From Planctomycetota bacterium (GTDB lineage: Bacteria; Planctomycetota; UBA1135; GCA-002686595): a DNA stretch of 64,000 bases. A model generated the notes under the pieces. It had not been told where the DNA came from. It made no database searches and was given only the letters and a program-made list of their open reading frames with translations. The position numbers and the translations under genes are program-made. Positions 27,001-33,693 of this stretch are shown one piece after another; positions within the stretch are counted from its first letter, which is position 1, and every line of letters starts with the position of its first letter. The stretch lies in contig DUDB01000032.1 of assembly GCA_012959525.1 (NCBI GenBank), positions 16,836 through 80,835 on the forward strand, written 5' to 3'.

Positions 27001-27415
27001 GGAAAACGTCAAGGCGTCATCCTTCATTCCTGGTTGGGAGCCGCACCGAGCTGTCGACAACAACCAGATTCGTGGCTGGGTCAGCATCGATGGGGACATC
27101 TCTCCTGAAATAAGCGTCACCCTCAGCCGACCCGTACGAGCGGACGTGCTGCTGCTGAGTCACTCACGCATCGTTCGAGACGATGGCTCCCGCACGACGT
27201 TGGCAACCCGAGTGGAGGTCACCGTGAATGGTCGGGGAGATCCAATCGTAGCCACACTCGAGCCCGATCGCCTGACCAAGACGCCGATCCACTTCGGCCG
27301 GCCCCAGAAGGTGCGGAGCTTGCTAATCAGAATCGTGGATCAGACTGGAGGCGAGGACCCGACCCTGACGGGCGTGGGCTTTGCGGAGATAGAGTTGCAG
27401 GTCAAGGGGCGCTAG
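24017..27415 (+). CDS. Large secreted protein with squalene-cyclase-like alpha/alpha toroid and C-terminal beta domains
   Basis: 1132 residues from ATG 24017, which starts a signal peptide (WPFFLPGLLLSAPLGAQ). A longer reading to 23750 crosses the divergent gene. Residues about 20-190 are beta-rich with a discoidin-like DTRDDTAW segment. About 195-510 form a prenyltransferase/squalene-oxidase-type repeat domain (INQAIDKGVAYLLHEQ, DGSWADQQ, TSDGGFGYAPGG, GSWGDPWG). It has no DxDD acid motif and is exported, so it is not a hopene cyclase. The remainder holds sugar-binding-like beta modules, ending with an F5/8-type segment (AVDNNQIRGWVS; VTLSRPVRADVLLLSHSR). Toroid proteins of this type are common in planctomycetes; the ligand is unknown, possibly a glycan or peptide on the cell surface. 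Confidence 0.85.
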   Translation: MRWPFFLPGLLLSAPLGAQEWGVLTPNSVQVEPGGSASVLEDGSVLVTAAEGVKRIRVECPVDMDTVGALRLEALAHDSLPGNGPGHGEKGNYALSEIRVRSVVGRTSRWMSCINLTASEAAVGWPANAAMDTRDDTAWSPGPGRGPQEIVVQFEEALKRGRRTLVLDLEFNTGAARSLGRFRISVSPNQGSSAKGAEAQWRKTEIAINQAIDKGVAYLLHEQELDGSWADQQARYTTGGTALVAYALLKSGVPKEHQAVRRALAYLAARPPRYTYEAGTQLMAFVAADPKRWKDHAAGILDELLDWQIGDWGYPGGHGNPSANHKDLSNTQYGALGLWAAVKLGLEVPPPAWERLAERVMLYQTSDGGFGYAPGGGATGSMSAAGVTVLSLCLPHLSKWKALKHEVEVAQRSGLGWLDRNFSPTTNLGHGNNAWFHYYMYGIERVGAFAEVEMFNGQNWYREGARQLLKQQRGKGSWGDPWGREHSTTSYCLLFLNRASSPKSGPGGGRSAVTYGDDNPEEDVSLRAAGDSPITLWVSSFGDELFNKYVFEGEEEIGLRVKQVDYLTHGGVLLADSRNGGAEWTYTTKAPSEGWAQPAFDTKGWKLGAGAFGPKDSARLAVGTRWTASDIWLRKELELQPNQLTSPELTLNFGAGGGGVQGELVKLFDEEKEFVSHLTEGSGMALNVSGDAFSGDTYLRITPRQRHKVRIPGWGFPIRAKPGDGEYRYLQFAWRKPANNVMIQLAIDGAWGRSVRYFAGENQIAFNPAIEITSRAPERWTVVTRDLWADMGKDGHVTGISLTAMDNAEADFDALYLAQSKGDFRSKKGQLTEIPEWAVVNQGGPRPAELGALTLYVNGTMAAEVDWETDGFETILGASELKELLVPGRNLIAVHARNSKSGRSLDLSVQGSKLLATVTGNPDKAKRGERYAARFSMPGPGTYEVWARAHVLDEATGESVAIDTKPLNFNIRSALDPKMLEYATDGLHNQMNGMVENVKASSFIPGWEPHRAVDNNQIRGWVSIDGDISPEISVTLSRPVRADVLLLSHSRIVRDDGSRTTLATRVEVTVNGRGDPIVATLEPDRLTKTPIHFGRPQKVRSLLIRIVDQTGGEDPTLTGVGFAEIELQVKGR

Positions 27416-27439
27416 CTCTCAGCGGGATTGCGGTGTCTA

Positions 27440-27452
27440 CCGACCGTGTCGG
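27440..27452. promoter_or_regulatory. Short dyad upstream of the GHMP kinase gene
   Basis: CCGAC-CGT-GTCGG, a 5-bp inverted repeat 7 bases before the ATG at 27459. It resembles the dyad at 41231-41245 (same CCGAC/GTCGG arms). It could be an operator or chance in GC-rich DNA. Confidence 0.2.
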
Positions 27453-27458
27453 ACGGTC

Positions 27459-28481
27459 ATGAAGCCTACAATGACCCCGAGCGAACGGCGCCCTTCGATG
27501 AAGACGATCACCACCCACGCACATCCCCGCATTGGCCTGCTGGGAAACCCCTCAGACCTCTACGGTGGTCGGGTGCTGGGCTTCACCTTCGACGGATTCA
27601 TGGCGCAGGTTCAGTTAGAATTCTGCGAGAGCATCGAGCTCCACGGTAGTGATGAGATTATGCGTTGCTCGCTGGAGGCCCCCCTCGCCGCCGAACTGGA
27701 TCCATGCGCGGGCAGCGGAGGTACCGAGCTTCTGGCGGCTGCGGTCAAGAGGCTTGTTGCCGCGCACCCAGAGTTGGGAGTCGAGACGCGCGGCTTTTCC
27801 CTGCGCTTCAAGACGGACATCCCTCGCCAGGCGGGCTTGTCCGGATCCAGCGGCATCATCGTCGCCGCCCTACGCGCCTTGGGTGGGCATTATGACGTGG
27901 ACCTGGGACCAGAGGTTCTCGCCGTCCTGGCGCAGGAGGCCGAGACGGAAGAGTTGGGGCTAGTGGCGGGTCCACAGGACCGTGTTTTGCAAGCGCATCG
28001 CGGGCTCCTGTCCATGGACTTCTCAGGTCCCAAGCCCGCAGTACAACGGCTGAAGCCGGACCTCCTGCCACCCCTGTTGCTGGCATGGGACCCAGAGCCG
28101 GGACAATCCTCGGGGGATGTGCACGCCAGCGTCCTCTCCCGTTGGGAAGCTGGGGACGAGCTTGTGCGAGAGGTCATGCGAGAGTTGCCCGAACTAGTGG
28201 TAGAGGGGGTCGCCGCTCTCCAAGGGGGCGACCATGCGCGCCTCGTTGCTCTGATGGACCGCAACTTCGAGCTGCGCCGCTCGGTCTTCGACATCGCCCC
28301 GCGTGACCAGGAGCTTGTTACCCTGGGGCGGGATTATGGCGCGGGTGCGAAGCTCTGTGGTTCAGGCGGCTCTGCGGTATTCATGCACACCGACCCGGGT
28401 GCCTTGAGCCGTTTGGCTCAAGTCCTGAGCCAGGCCGGGTGGAGTAGTTTGTTTCCCCAAGTCGTCGGTGACGAGTCCTGA
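27459..28481 (+). CDS. GHMP kinase, glucuronokinase-like
   Basis: 340 residues. The opening PRIGLLGNPSDLYGGRVL matches the GNPSD motif of glucuronokinase and related sugar-1-kinases. ARQAGLSGSSGIIVAAL-like residues (QAGLSGSSG at about 128) form the GHMP ATP-binding motif, and LCGSGGSAVF near residue 308 is motif 3. Expected reaction: ATP-dependent C1 phosphorylation of a free sugar, probably a uronic acid. It is followed after 2 bases by a sugar nucleotidyltransferase that would use the sugar-1-phosphate, a textbook kinase/pyrophosphorylase salvage pair. Start could be ATG 27459 or ATG 27498 (13 codons later); the second is closer to the conserved core and neither has a clear Shine-Dalgarno. 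Confidence 0.85.
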   Translation: MKPTMTPSERRPSMKTITTHAHPRIGLLGNPSDLYGGRVLGFTFDGFMAQVQLEFCESIELHGSDEIMRCSLEAPLAAELDPCAGSGGTELLAAAVKRLVAAHPELGVETRGFSLRFKTDIPRQAGLSGSSGIIVAALRALGGHYDVDLGPEVLAVLAQEAETEELGLVAGPQDRVLQAHRGLLSMDFSGPKPAVQRLKPDLLPPLLLAWDPEPGQSSGDVHASVLSRWEAGDELVREVMRELPELVVEGVAALQGGDHARLVALMDRNFELRRSVFDIAPRDQELVTLGRDYGAGAKLCGSGGSAVFMHTDPGALSRLAQVLSQAGWSSLFPQVVGDES

Positions 28482-28483
28482 CC

Positions 28484-29227
28484 ATGAAGGTTGTTGTCTT
28501 GGCCGCGGGATTTGCGACCCGCCTCTATCCGCTCACCCGGAACTGCCCCAAGCCCTTGTTGGACGTGGCGGGGAAGCCCGTACTCACTAGGCTGCTCGAC
28601 CGGGTCCTGGCCTTGGAAGAGGTGGACGAGGTTGTAGTGGTGACGAACGATCGATTCCGAGAGGCCTTCGAAGAATGGGCGGCGGGTTATGGGACTCATG
28701 TCTCCCTGCGAATCCTGAGCGATGGCACAGATACCAACGAGAACCGACTGGGGGCAGTGGCCGACATGGCACTGGGGATTGAAGCCCTCGCTGATCTCGG
28801 CGCTCCTGTGCTGGTGGTGGCCGGAGACAACCTGATCGACTTTGACCTCGGGCCTTATGCCGAACGCTTTGGGCAAGAGCAGCGCACCCTCTTGCTGGTT
28901 CGGGAGATTCCCTCCCCCGTTCCCCCTGGGCGCTACAGCGAGGTCTCATTGGCCGAAAACGGCACCATTGCGGGTTTTCGCGAGAAGCCCGATGACCCTC
29001 AATCCAATCTAAGCGCGGTTTGCCTCTACTTCTTTCCGGGGTCGATCCGTAGCGAACTGGCGCAGTACGCGTCCGAAAACCACAATCTCGACGCACCCGG
29101 CTACTTCCTAGAGTGGCTGCATGCGCATCATCCCATGGGGGCCGCTCCCATCACTGGGACCTTCCACGACATTGGCAACCTTGAGACCCTAGAGATCGCC
29201 CGCGCGGCATTCACAACCGATGACTGA
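28484..29227 (+). CDS. Sugar nucleotidyltransferase (RmlA/GlmU-N type)
   Basis: 247 residues, one nucleotidyltransferase domain. VVVLAAGFATRLYPLTRNCPKP (two adjoining motifs) is the NTP-binding G-x-G-T-R-L-type loop with Thr before Arg; KPLLDVAGKPVL is the second half. VVAGDNLIDFDL contains the metal-binding Asp, and FREKPDDP is the product-binding loop. It transfers NMP from NTP to a sugar-1-phosphate, giving an NDP-sugar. Shorter than RmlA and with no left-handed helix domain. The gene overlaps the downstream dehydrogenase by 8 bases and follows the GHMP kinase by 2 bases, so the three probably act in one pathway. Confidence 0.92.
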   Translation: MKVVVLAAGFATRLYPLTRNCPKPLLDVAGKPVLTRLLDRVLALEEVDEVVVVTNDRFREAFEEWAAGYGTHVSLRILSDGTDTNENRLGAVADMALGIEALADLGAPVLVVAGDNLIDFDLGPYAERFGQEQRTLLLVREIPSPVPPGRYSEVSLAENGTIAGFREKPDDPQSNLSAVCLYFFPGSIRSELAQYASENHNLDAPGYFLEWLHAHHPMGAAPITGTFHDIGNLETLEIARAAFTTDD

Positions 29228-30407
29228 CAGCAACACCATTGGAGTAGGCATCGTCGGGGCTGGATTTCTAGCCCAGACCCGAGCCCGTTGCTATGGACGG
29301 GTACGGGACGCGCGCATTTTGGCCGTTGCCTCGCGGACCCAGGCGCGCGGTGAAGAGTACGCCAAGGCCCATGGCGTCCCGGCAGTCTGCGAAGACATCG
29401 ATGACCTGCTGGCCAGACCAGACATCCAGATCGTCGACCTTTGCGTGCCGAACCATCTGCACCGTCCCTTTGCCGAAAAGGCCGCGGAAGCGGGCAAGCA
29501 CATCGTGTGCACGAAACCATTGACCGCTTACGTCGGGCAGGACCTGCCCGAGGGGGCAGAAGACGAAGAAGTCTCAAACACGTCGCGCCCCGAAATGCTC
29601 AAGGTTGCTTTGGCCGATGCCCAGGCCATGGTGGACAGTGCGCGGGCGGCAGGCGTCCAGTTGATGTACGGCGAGAATTGGGTGCACGCTCCGTCCTTCC
29701 GTCGCGCCCAAGAGCTCCTCAGCTCTTCGGGGGCCGTCGCCTTGGAGATGCGTGGCTGGGAAACCCACTCAGGATCCCACACCCCCTACGCCAAGCTCTG
29801 GCGCTACAACGGCGGGGGCGCGCTGATTCGACTGGCCGCTCACCCCATCGGCGCCATGGTGGCTCTCAAGAAGGCAGAGGGGCAGAGTCGCGGCGAACCG
29901 ATCGTTCCCGTGGAGGTGAACTGTGAGGTAGCGGACCTCTCCCGGGCGGCATCGGCAGGGCCGGAACCGCAAATTACAACAGGCTGGGTCGACGTGGAGA
30001 ACTGGGGCTGCCTGACCATTCGATTCTCCGATGGGACCCGCGGCGTAGCGATTGGTTCGGACAATCAACTCGGCGGGATGGAGAGCCACCTGAAGGTTCT
30101 CGCCTCAACCTGCCAGTTCGAGATCAATCTCTCGCCCAACAACATGCTCCGCTCCTATGCCGTGGAGGACGGTGCCTTCGGGGAAGAGTACGTGATGGAG
30201 AAAGCGAGTACGCAAGCTGGCTGGAACACGCCTATTCCGGACGAGGATTGGTGCTCGGGCCACCAAGCCATGTGCGACGAGTTCGTGGCGGCAGTGCGAG
30301 AAGGGCGCTCCACTCCGTCAGACGGGGAGCTGGGGCTAGAAGTCACGCGCATCATCTACTCGGGATACGTCTCAGCGGCCGAGGGTCGGCGAGTGGCCCT
30401 GCGGTGA
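29220..30407 (+). CDS. Gfo/Idh/MocA-family oxidoreductase
   Basis: 395 residues. N-terminal Rossmann fold with GVGIVGAGFLAQTRARCY (NAD(P) binding). The usual EKP is TKP in VCTKPLTAY at about residue 101, keeping the catalytic Lys. YGENWVHAP and the GGGALIRLAAHPIGAM stretch carry the second-domain active-site His. It should oxidise or reduce a sugar, sugar-nucleotide or inositol at the expense of NAD(P). A 25-residue insertion rich in Glu (about 105-130) is unusual. It overlaps the nucleotidyltransferase upstream by 8 bases and the lipoprotein sulfatase downstream by 4 bases (GTGA), which places a dehydrogenase between sugar activation and desulfation genes. Confidence 0.92.
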   Translation: MTDSNTIGVGIVGAGFLAQTRARCYGRVRDARILAVASRTQARGEEYAKAHGVPAVCEDIDDLLARPDIQIVDLCVPNHLHRPFAEKAAEAGKHIVCTKPLTAYVGQDLPEGAEDEEVSNTSRPEMLKVALADAQAMVDSARAAGVQLMYGENWVHAPSFRRAQELLSSSGAVALEMRGWETHSGSHTPYAKLWRYNGGGALIRLAAHPIGAMVALKKAEGQSRGEPIVPVEVNCEVADLSRAASAGPEPQITTGWVDVENWGCLTIRFSDGTRGVAIGSDNQLGGMESHLKVLASTCQFEINLSPNNMLRSYAVEDGAFGEEYVMEKASTQAGWNTPIPDEDWCSGHQAMCDEFVAAVREGRSTPSDGELGLEVTRIIYSGYVSAAEGRRVALR

Positions 30408-31831
30408 GACGTCCTTCCTTGCGACTTGCCCTCGGGCTCCAGCTCCTTGCGGTGCTCACTGGATGCGGCCAAGCACCCGCGGACGAACGCCCTAGCCTGG
30501 TGCTCGTACTTGCTGATGATCAGCGGTTCGACACCCTCTCTTGTGCGGGGGGCAAGCACGTCCAGACTCCGTGCCTGGATAAAATTGCCGCTGAAGGCGC
30601 CTTCTTCGAGCGGGCCTACGTCACAACTTCGCTTTGTTGCCCAGCGCGCGCGGGCATCTTGACCGGTCTGTATGCCCACAAGACGCAGATTCGCAGCAAC
30701 GAAGATGATGCGAAATTTCTGGCTTCGGGCCTGGGATTTCCAGAGCTGCTGCAGAAAGAAGGCTACGCCACAGGGTTCTTTGGGAAGTGGCACATCCCCA
30801 ACCCTGGCGCCATGCCCCAGCCCGGTTTCGATCGTTGGGTCAGTTTCGACGGGCAGGGCCAGTACCTCGATGAGACGTTCAATATTGATGGTGAGCGCAG
30901 GCAGTTGCTGGGATTCAACACCGATCGGCTCTTCGACCTTGCTCTTGACTGGATAAACGAACAAGGGGACCGCCCCTATCTCGCCATCATCTCACTCAAG
31001 AACCTTCACCGGCCTCCGATCCTTCCCAGGCGCCATCGCGGATCACTGGCGAATCAGGAGTGGCCGCTTCCTGAGAGCGCCCACGATCCTGTTGAGGAGT
31101 TGCCTGCTTTCGTGCAGCGCGTGCGCACCACCCTGCGCAACCGATTCTTCGACGACGAGGGCCTGACGCACGAGATGTCCGTGCGCGGGTACTACCAAAT
31201 GATGTTGTCACTGGACGACAACGTCGGCCGCTTGACGGCCGCCCTCGACGAGAACGGCACAGCCGAACGAACGGCGCTCTTCGTAACGAGCGACGGCGGT
31301 TTCATGTGGGGTGAGCATGGCCTCTACCGCAAGCGCACAGCCTACGAGCCGTCCATCCACGTTCCCCTCCTGGTGCGCTTCCCGCGCGAGATTGCAGCCG
31401 GTACTTCGCTGACCGACTTGGCCCTCAATGTCGACATCGCGCCAACCATGCTCGATCTGGCCGGAGCCGCCATCCCCAGCACCTACCAAGGTAAGTCCAT
31501 GCGGGATCTTTGGGGCGCGGGCACCCAGGACTGGCGAAAGGACCTGCTCTATATCGATGGTTGGGGCAAGTTCGTGGACGGCCCCCAGGAGCTGGCTGTA
31601 TGCACGCAGCGCTACAAGTACGTTCGCTATCGGCGCGATGTCGTAGAGGAGGCGTTGTTTGATTTGGAATTGGACCCTGACGAGCGGGACAATATTGCGG
31701 GGCAGACGGAGCATGCAACACGCCTTGCAGCAATGGCGCAGCGCATGGGTGAGTTGTTGGTGGAGCTTGAGGCGCCGTTGACCTGGATGGATGCCGTGGA
31801 GCCGGGGAGCGCCGAGCACCCAGGCCGGTGA
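30404..31831 (+). CDS. Lipoprotein sulfatase (arylsulfatase family)
   Basis: 475 residues from GTG 30404, giving a GTGA overlap with the previous stop. A much longer reading from 30248 runs through the dehydrogenase gene. The start creates a lipoprotein signal peptide (LLAVLTGC, lipid-anchored Cys21). The sulfatase core has the calcium-binding ADDQ (Asp38, Asp39) and the formylglycine motif CxPxR with Cys78 as the residue to be oxidised. TGFFGKWH and TSDGGFMWGEHG are the later active-site motifs. It removes sulfate esters, probably from algal or mucin-type glycans, outside the cytoplasm. It needs a formylglycine-generating enzyme that is not encoded here. Confidence 0.93.
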   Translation: MRRPSLRLALGLQLLAVLTGCGQAPADERPSLVLVLADDQRFDTLSCAGGKHVQTPCLDKIAAEGAFFERAYVTTSLCCPARAGILTGLYAHKTQIRSNEDDAKFLASGLGFPELLQKEGYATGFFGKWHIPNPGAMPQPGFDRWVSFDGQGQYLDETFNIDGERRQLLGFNTDRLFDLALDWINEQGDRPYLAIISLKNLHRPPILPRRHRGSLANQEWPLPESAHDPVEELPAFVQRVRTTLRNRFFDDEGLTHEMSVRGYYQMMLSLDDNVGRLTAALDENGTAERTALFVTSDGGFMWGEHGLYRKRTAYEPSIHVPLLVRFPREIAAGTSLTDLALNVDIAPTMLDLAGAAIPSTYQGKSMRDLWGAGTQDWRKDLLYIDGWGKFVDGPQELAVCTQRYKYVRYRRDVVEEALFDLELDPDERDNIAGQTEHATRLAAMAQRMGELLVELEAPLTWMDAVEPGSAEHPGR

Positions 31832-31869
31832 ATGACCTGCTAGGCTAGGCGTCCCTTCGCACGGGAACC

Positions 31870-33693
31870 ATGCAGACGCTCAACCCCATTCCCTTCTGCC
31901 TACCCCTCCTGGCTTGCGCCGTAGATCCGCCGCAGGCGCAGTCGCTTCCGGTCGGTGACACGCGCCCCAATGTCGTGCTGGTCATGACGGACGATCAGGG
32001 GTTCGGCGACTTCGGGTTCGCGGGCAACCCGGTCATCTCGACCCCCAATCTGGACGCGATGGCGGGGCGCAGTGCGCGCATGGAGACTTTCTACGTCAGT
32101 CCGGTGTGTGCCCCGACTCGTGCATCCTTGATGACGGGCCGCTGGTGCCAGCGCACGCGGGCGATCGACACTTACATCGGCCGCGCGATGCTCGAGCCCG
32201 AAGAGCGCACCGTTGCCGAGTATCTGAAGGCCGCTGGTTGGGGGACGGGGATATTTGGCAAATGGCACCTGGGGGACTGCTATCCCATGCGAGCCATGGA
32301 CCAGGGGTTCGGGGAGTCACTGGTACATCGCGGCGGGGGAATAGGCCAACCCAGCGACCCTCTTGGGGCTGAAGCGGATTACACCGACGCCGTGCTCTTC
32401 AGGAATGGCGAGGCGGTCTCCACCTCCGGCTACTGCACGGACGTGTACTTCGACGCGGCCATCGACTTCATGCGCGAGCGCAAGGCAGCCGACCAGCCGT
32501 TCTTCGCCTATGTGGCGACCAACGCTCCGCACGGACCCTTCGGAGACGTGCCCGAGGAGCTCTACCAGAAGTACATGAAAGCGGACCTCTCACCGGGTGC
32601 CTTCCCCGACAGCGTGGGCCACCCGCTTCCGGCCAAGAACGACGCAGACAAGCTGGCGCGTATATTCGCCATGATCGAGAACATCGACCAGAACGTCGGC
32701 AAGCTCTTTGCCGCGCTCGAGGACATGGACGCCCTCGACAACACCCTGGTGCTGTTCATGGTGGACAACGGCCCCAACACCCAGCGCTACGTGGCGGGCA
32801 TGCGGGGGATGAAATCCCACGTACACGAAGGAGGCGTGCGCTCGCCCCTGCTTGCCCACTGGCCCGGGCGTTTGAAGGCTGGGCATGGCAGCGATCGCAT
32901 CAGTGCCCACGTGGACGTGCTACCCACGATCCTGGACGCCTGTGACGTGGACTTGCCCAGGGATGCTGGGCTCGACGGCCGCAGCATCTTGCCTCTGCTT
33001 GAAGGGCACAGGGAATCTTGGCCGGACCGACAGTTAGTGATCCAGGCCCATCGCGGAGACGAAGCCCTGCGAGGCAGACACTTCATGCTTCGCACTCAAC
33101 GCTGGAAGCTCTTGTGTCCCAGTGGATTCGGAGGCCAGAACCCCCAGCAGGCTCTCGAGCTCTACGACATGCTGGCGGATCCCCTGGAGCAGAGGGATCT
33201 GGCAGAGGAGTTCCCCGAGGTGCTCCTCGATCTCCAGCGCGGTTACAACGCCTGGTTCGATGACGTCTCGAGTACACGCCCCGACAACTATGCCCCTCCG
33301 CGCATCCACCTCGGGCACCCAATCGCCCCGCTCACGGTTCTCACTCGCCAGGACTGGAGAATCGACACAAAGGACTCGGGCTGGACGTCCAATTCGCGCG
33401 GGCATTGGGAGGTCGATGTCGTGAACACGGGGCCGTTCGAGGTGGCCGTCCAACCAATGGCACGTAGTAAGCCGTTGAGCGTTCAGCTGAAAGTGACCTC
33501 GGCGGAGGGCGAAAGCCTGATCGACATGCCCATGTCAGCAGAGGGATCCGCCGGCGGCACCTTCCCCTTCCGAGTCTCCGGCCTGGAGCTGCCCCTTGGC
33601 CCAGCCAGCCTGGAGGTCTTTGTTGAGGTTCCTTCAGACAAGGCCAAACCCAAGACCATCGGCGCCTACCAGGTGCGGGTCACCCGTTCGTAG
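31870..33693 (+). CDS. Secreted sulfatase with C-terminal beta-sandwich extension
   Basis: 607 residues. The N-terminus is hydrophobic with LLAC at residues 13-16, possibly a lipoprotein site, though no Arg or Lys precedes it. Core motifs: MTDDQG (Asp41, Asp42), the formylglycine site CAPTR with Cys80, GKWHLGD, and FMVDNGP with the metal-binding Asp/Asn pair. The catalytic part ends near residue 465; about 130 further residues form a beta-rich domain (DWRIDTKDSGW; ELPLGPASLEVFVEV), probably for substrate or surface binding. It follows the first sulfatase by 38 bases, probably in the same transcript, so two linkages of one glycan may be desulfated together. Its last 14 bases overlap the converging SbcC-like gene. 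Confidence 0.93.
   Translation: MQTLNPIPFCLPLLACAVDPPQAQSLPVGDTRPNVVLVMTDDQGFGDFGFAGNPVISTPNLDAMAGRSARMETFYVSPVCAPTRASLMTGRWCQRTRAIDTYIGRAMLEPEERTVAEYLKAAGWGTGIFGKWHLGDCYPMRAMDQGFGESLVHRGGGIGQPSDPLGAEADYTDAVLFRNGEAVSTSGYCTDVYFDAAIDFMRERKAADQPFFAYVATNAPHGPFGDVPEELYQKYMKADLSPGAFPDSVGHPLPAKNDADKLARIFAMIENIDQNVGKLFAALEDMDALDNTLVLFMVDNGPNTQRYVAGMRGMKSHVHEGGVRSPLLAHWPGRLKAGHGSDRISAHVDVLPTILDACDVDLPRDAGLDGRSILPLLEGHRESWPDRQLVIQAHRGDEALRGRHFMLRTQRWKLLCPSGFGGQNPQQALELYDMLADPLEQRDLAEEFPEVLLDLQRGYNAWFDDVSSTRPDNYAPPRIHLGHPIAPLTVLTRQDWRIDTKDSGWTSNSRGHWEVDVVNTGPFEVAVQPMARSKPLSVQLKVTSAEGESLIDMPMSAEGSAGGTFPFRVSGLELPLGPASLEVFVEVPSDKAKPKTIGAYQVRVTRS

Noticed and set aside
24017..27415. Terpene (hopanoid) synthesis enzyme
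   Set aside because: The cyclase-like repeats lack DxDD, the protein is exported, and no terpene genes are near.
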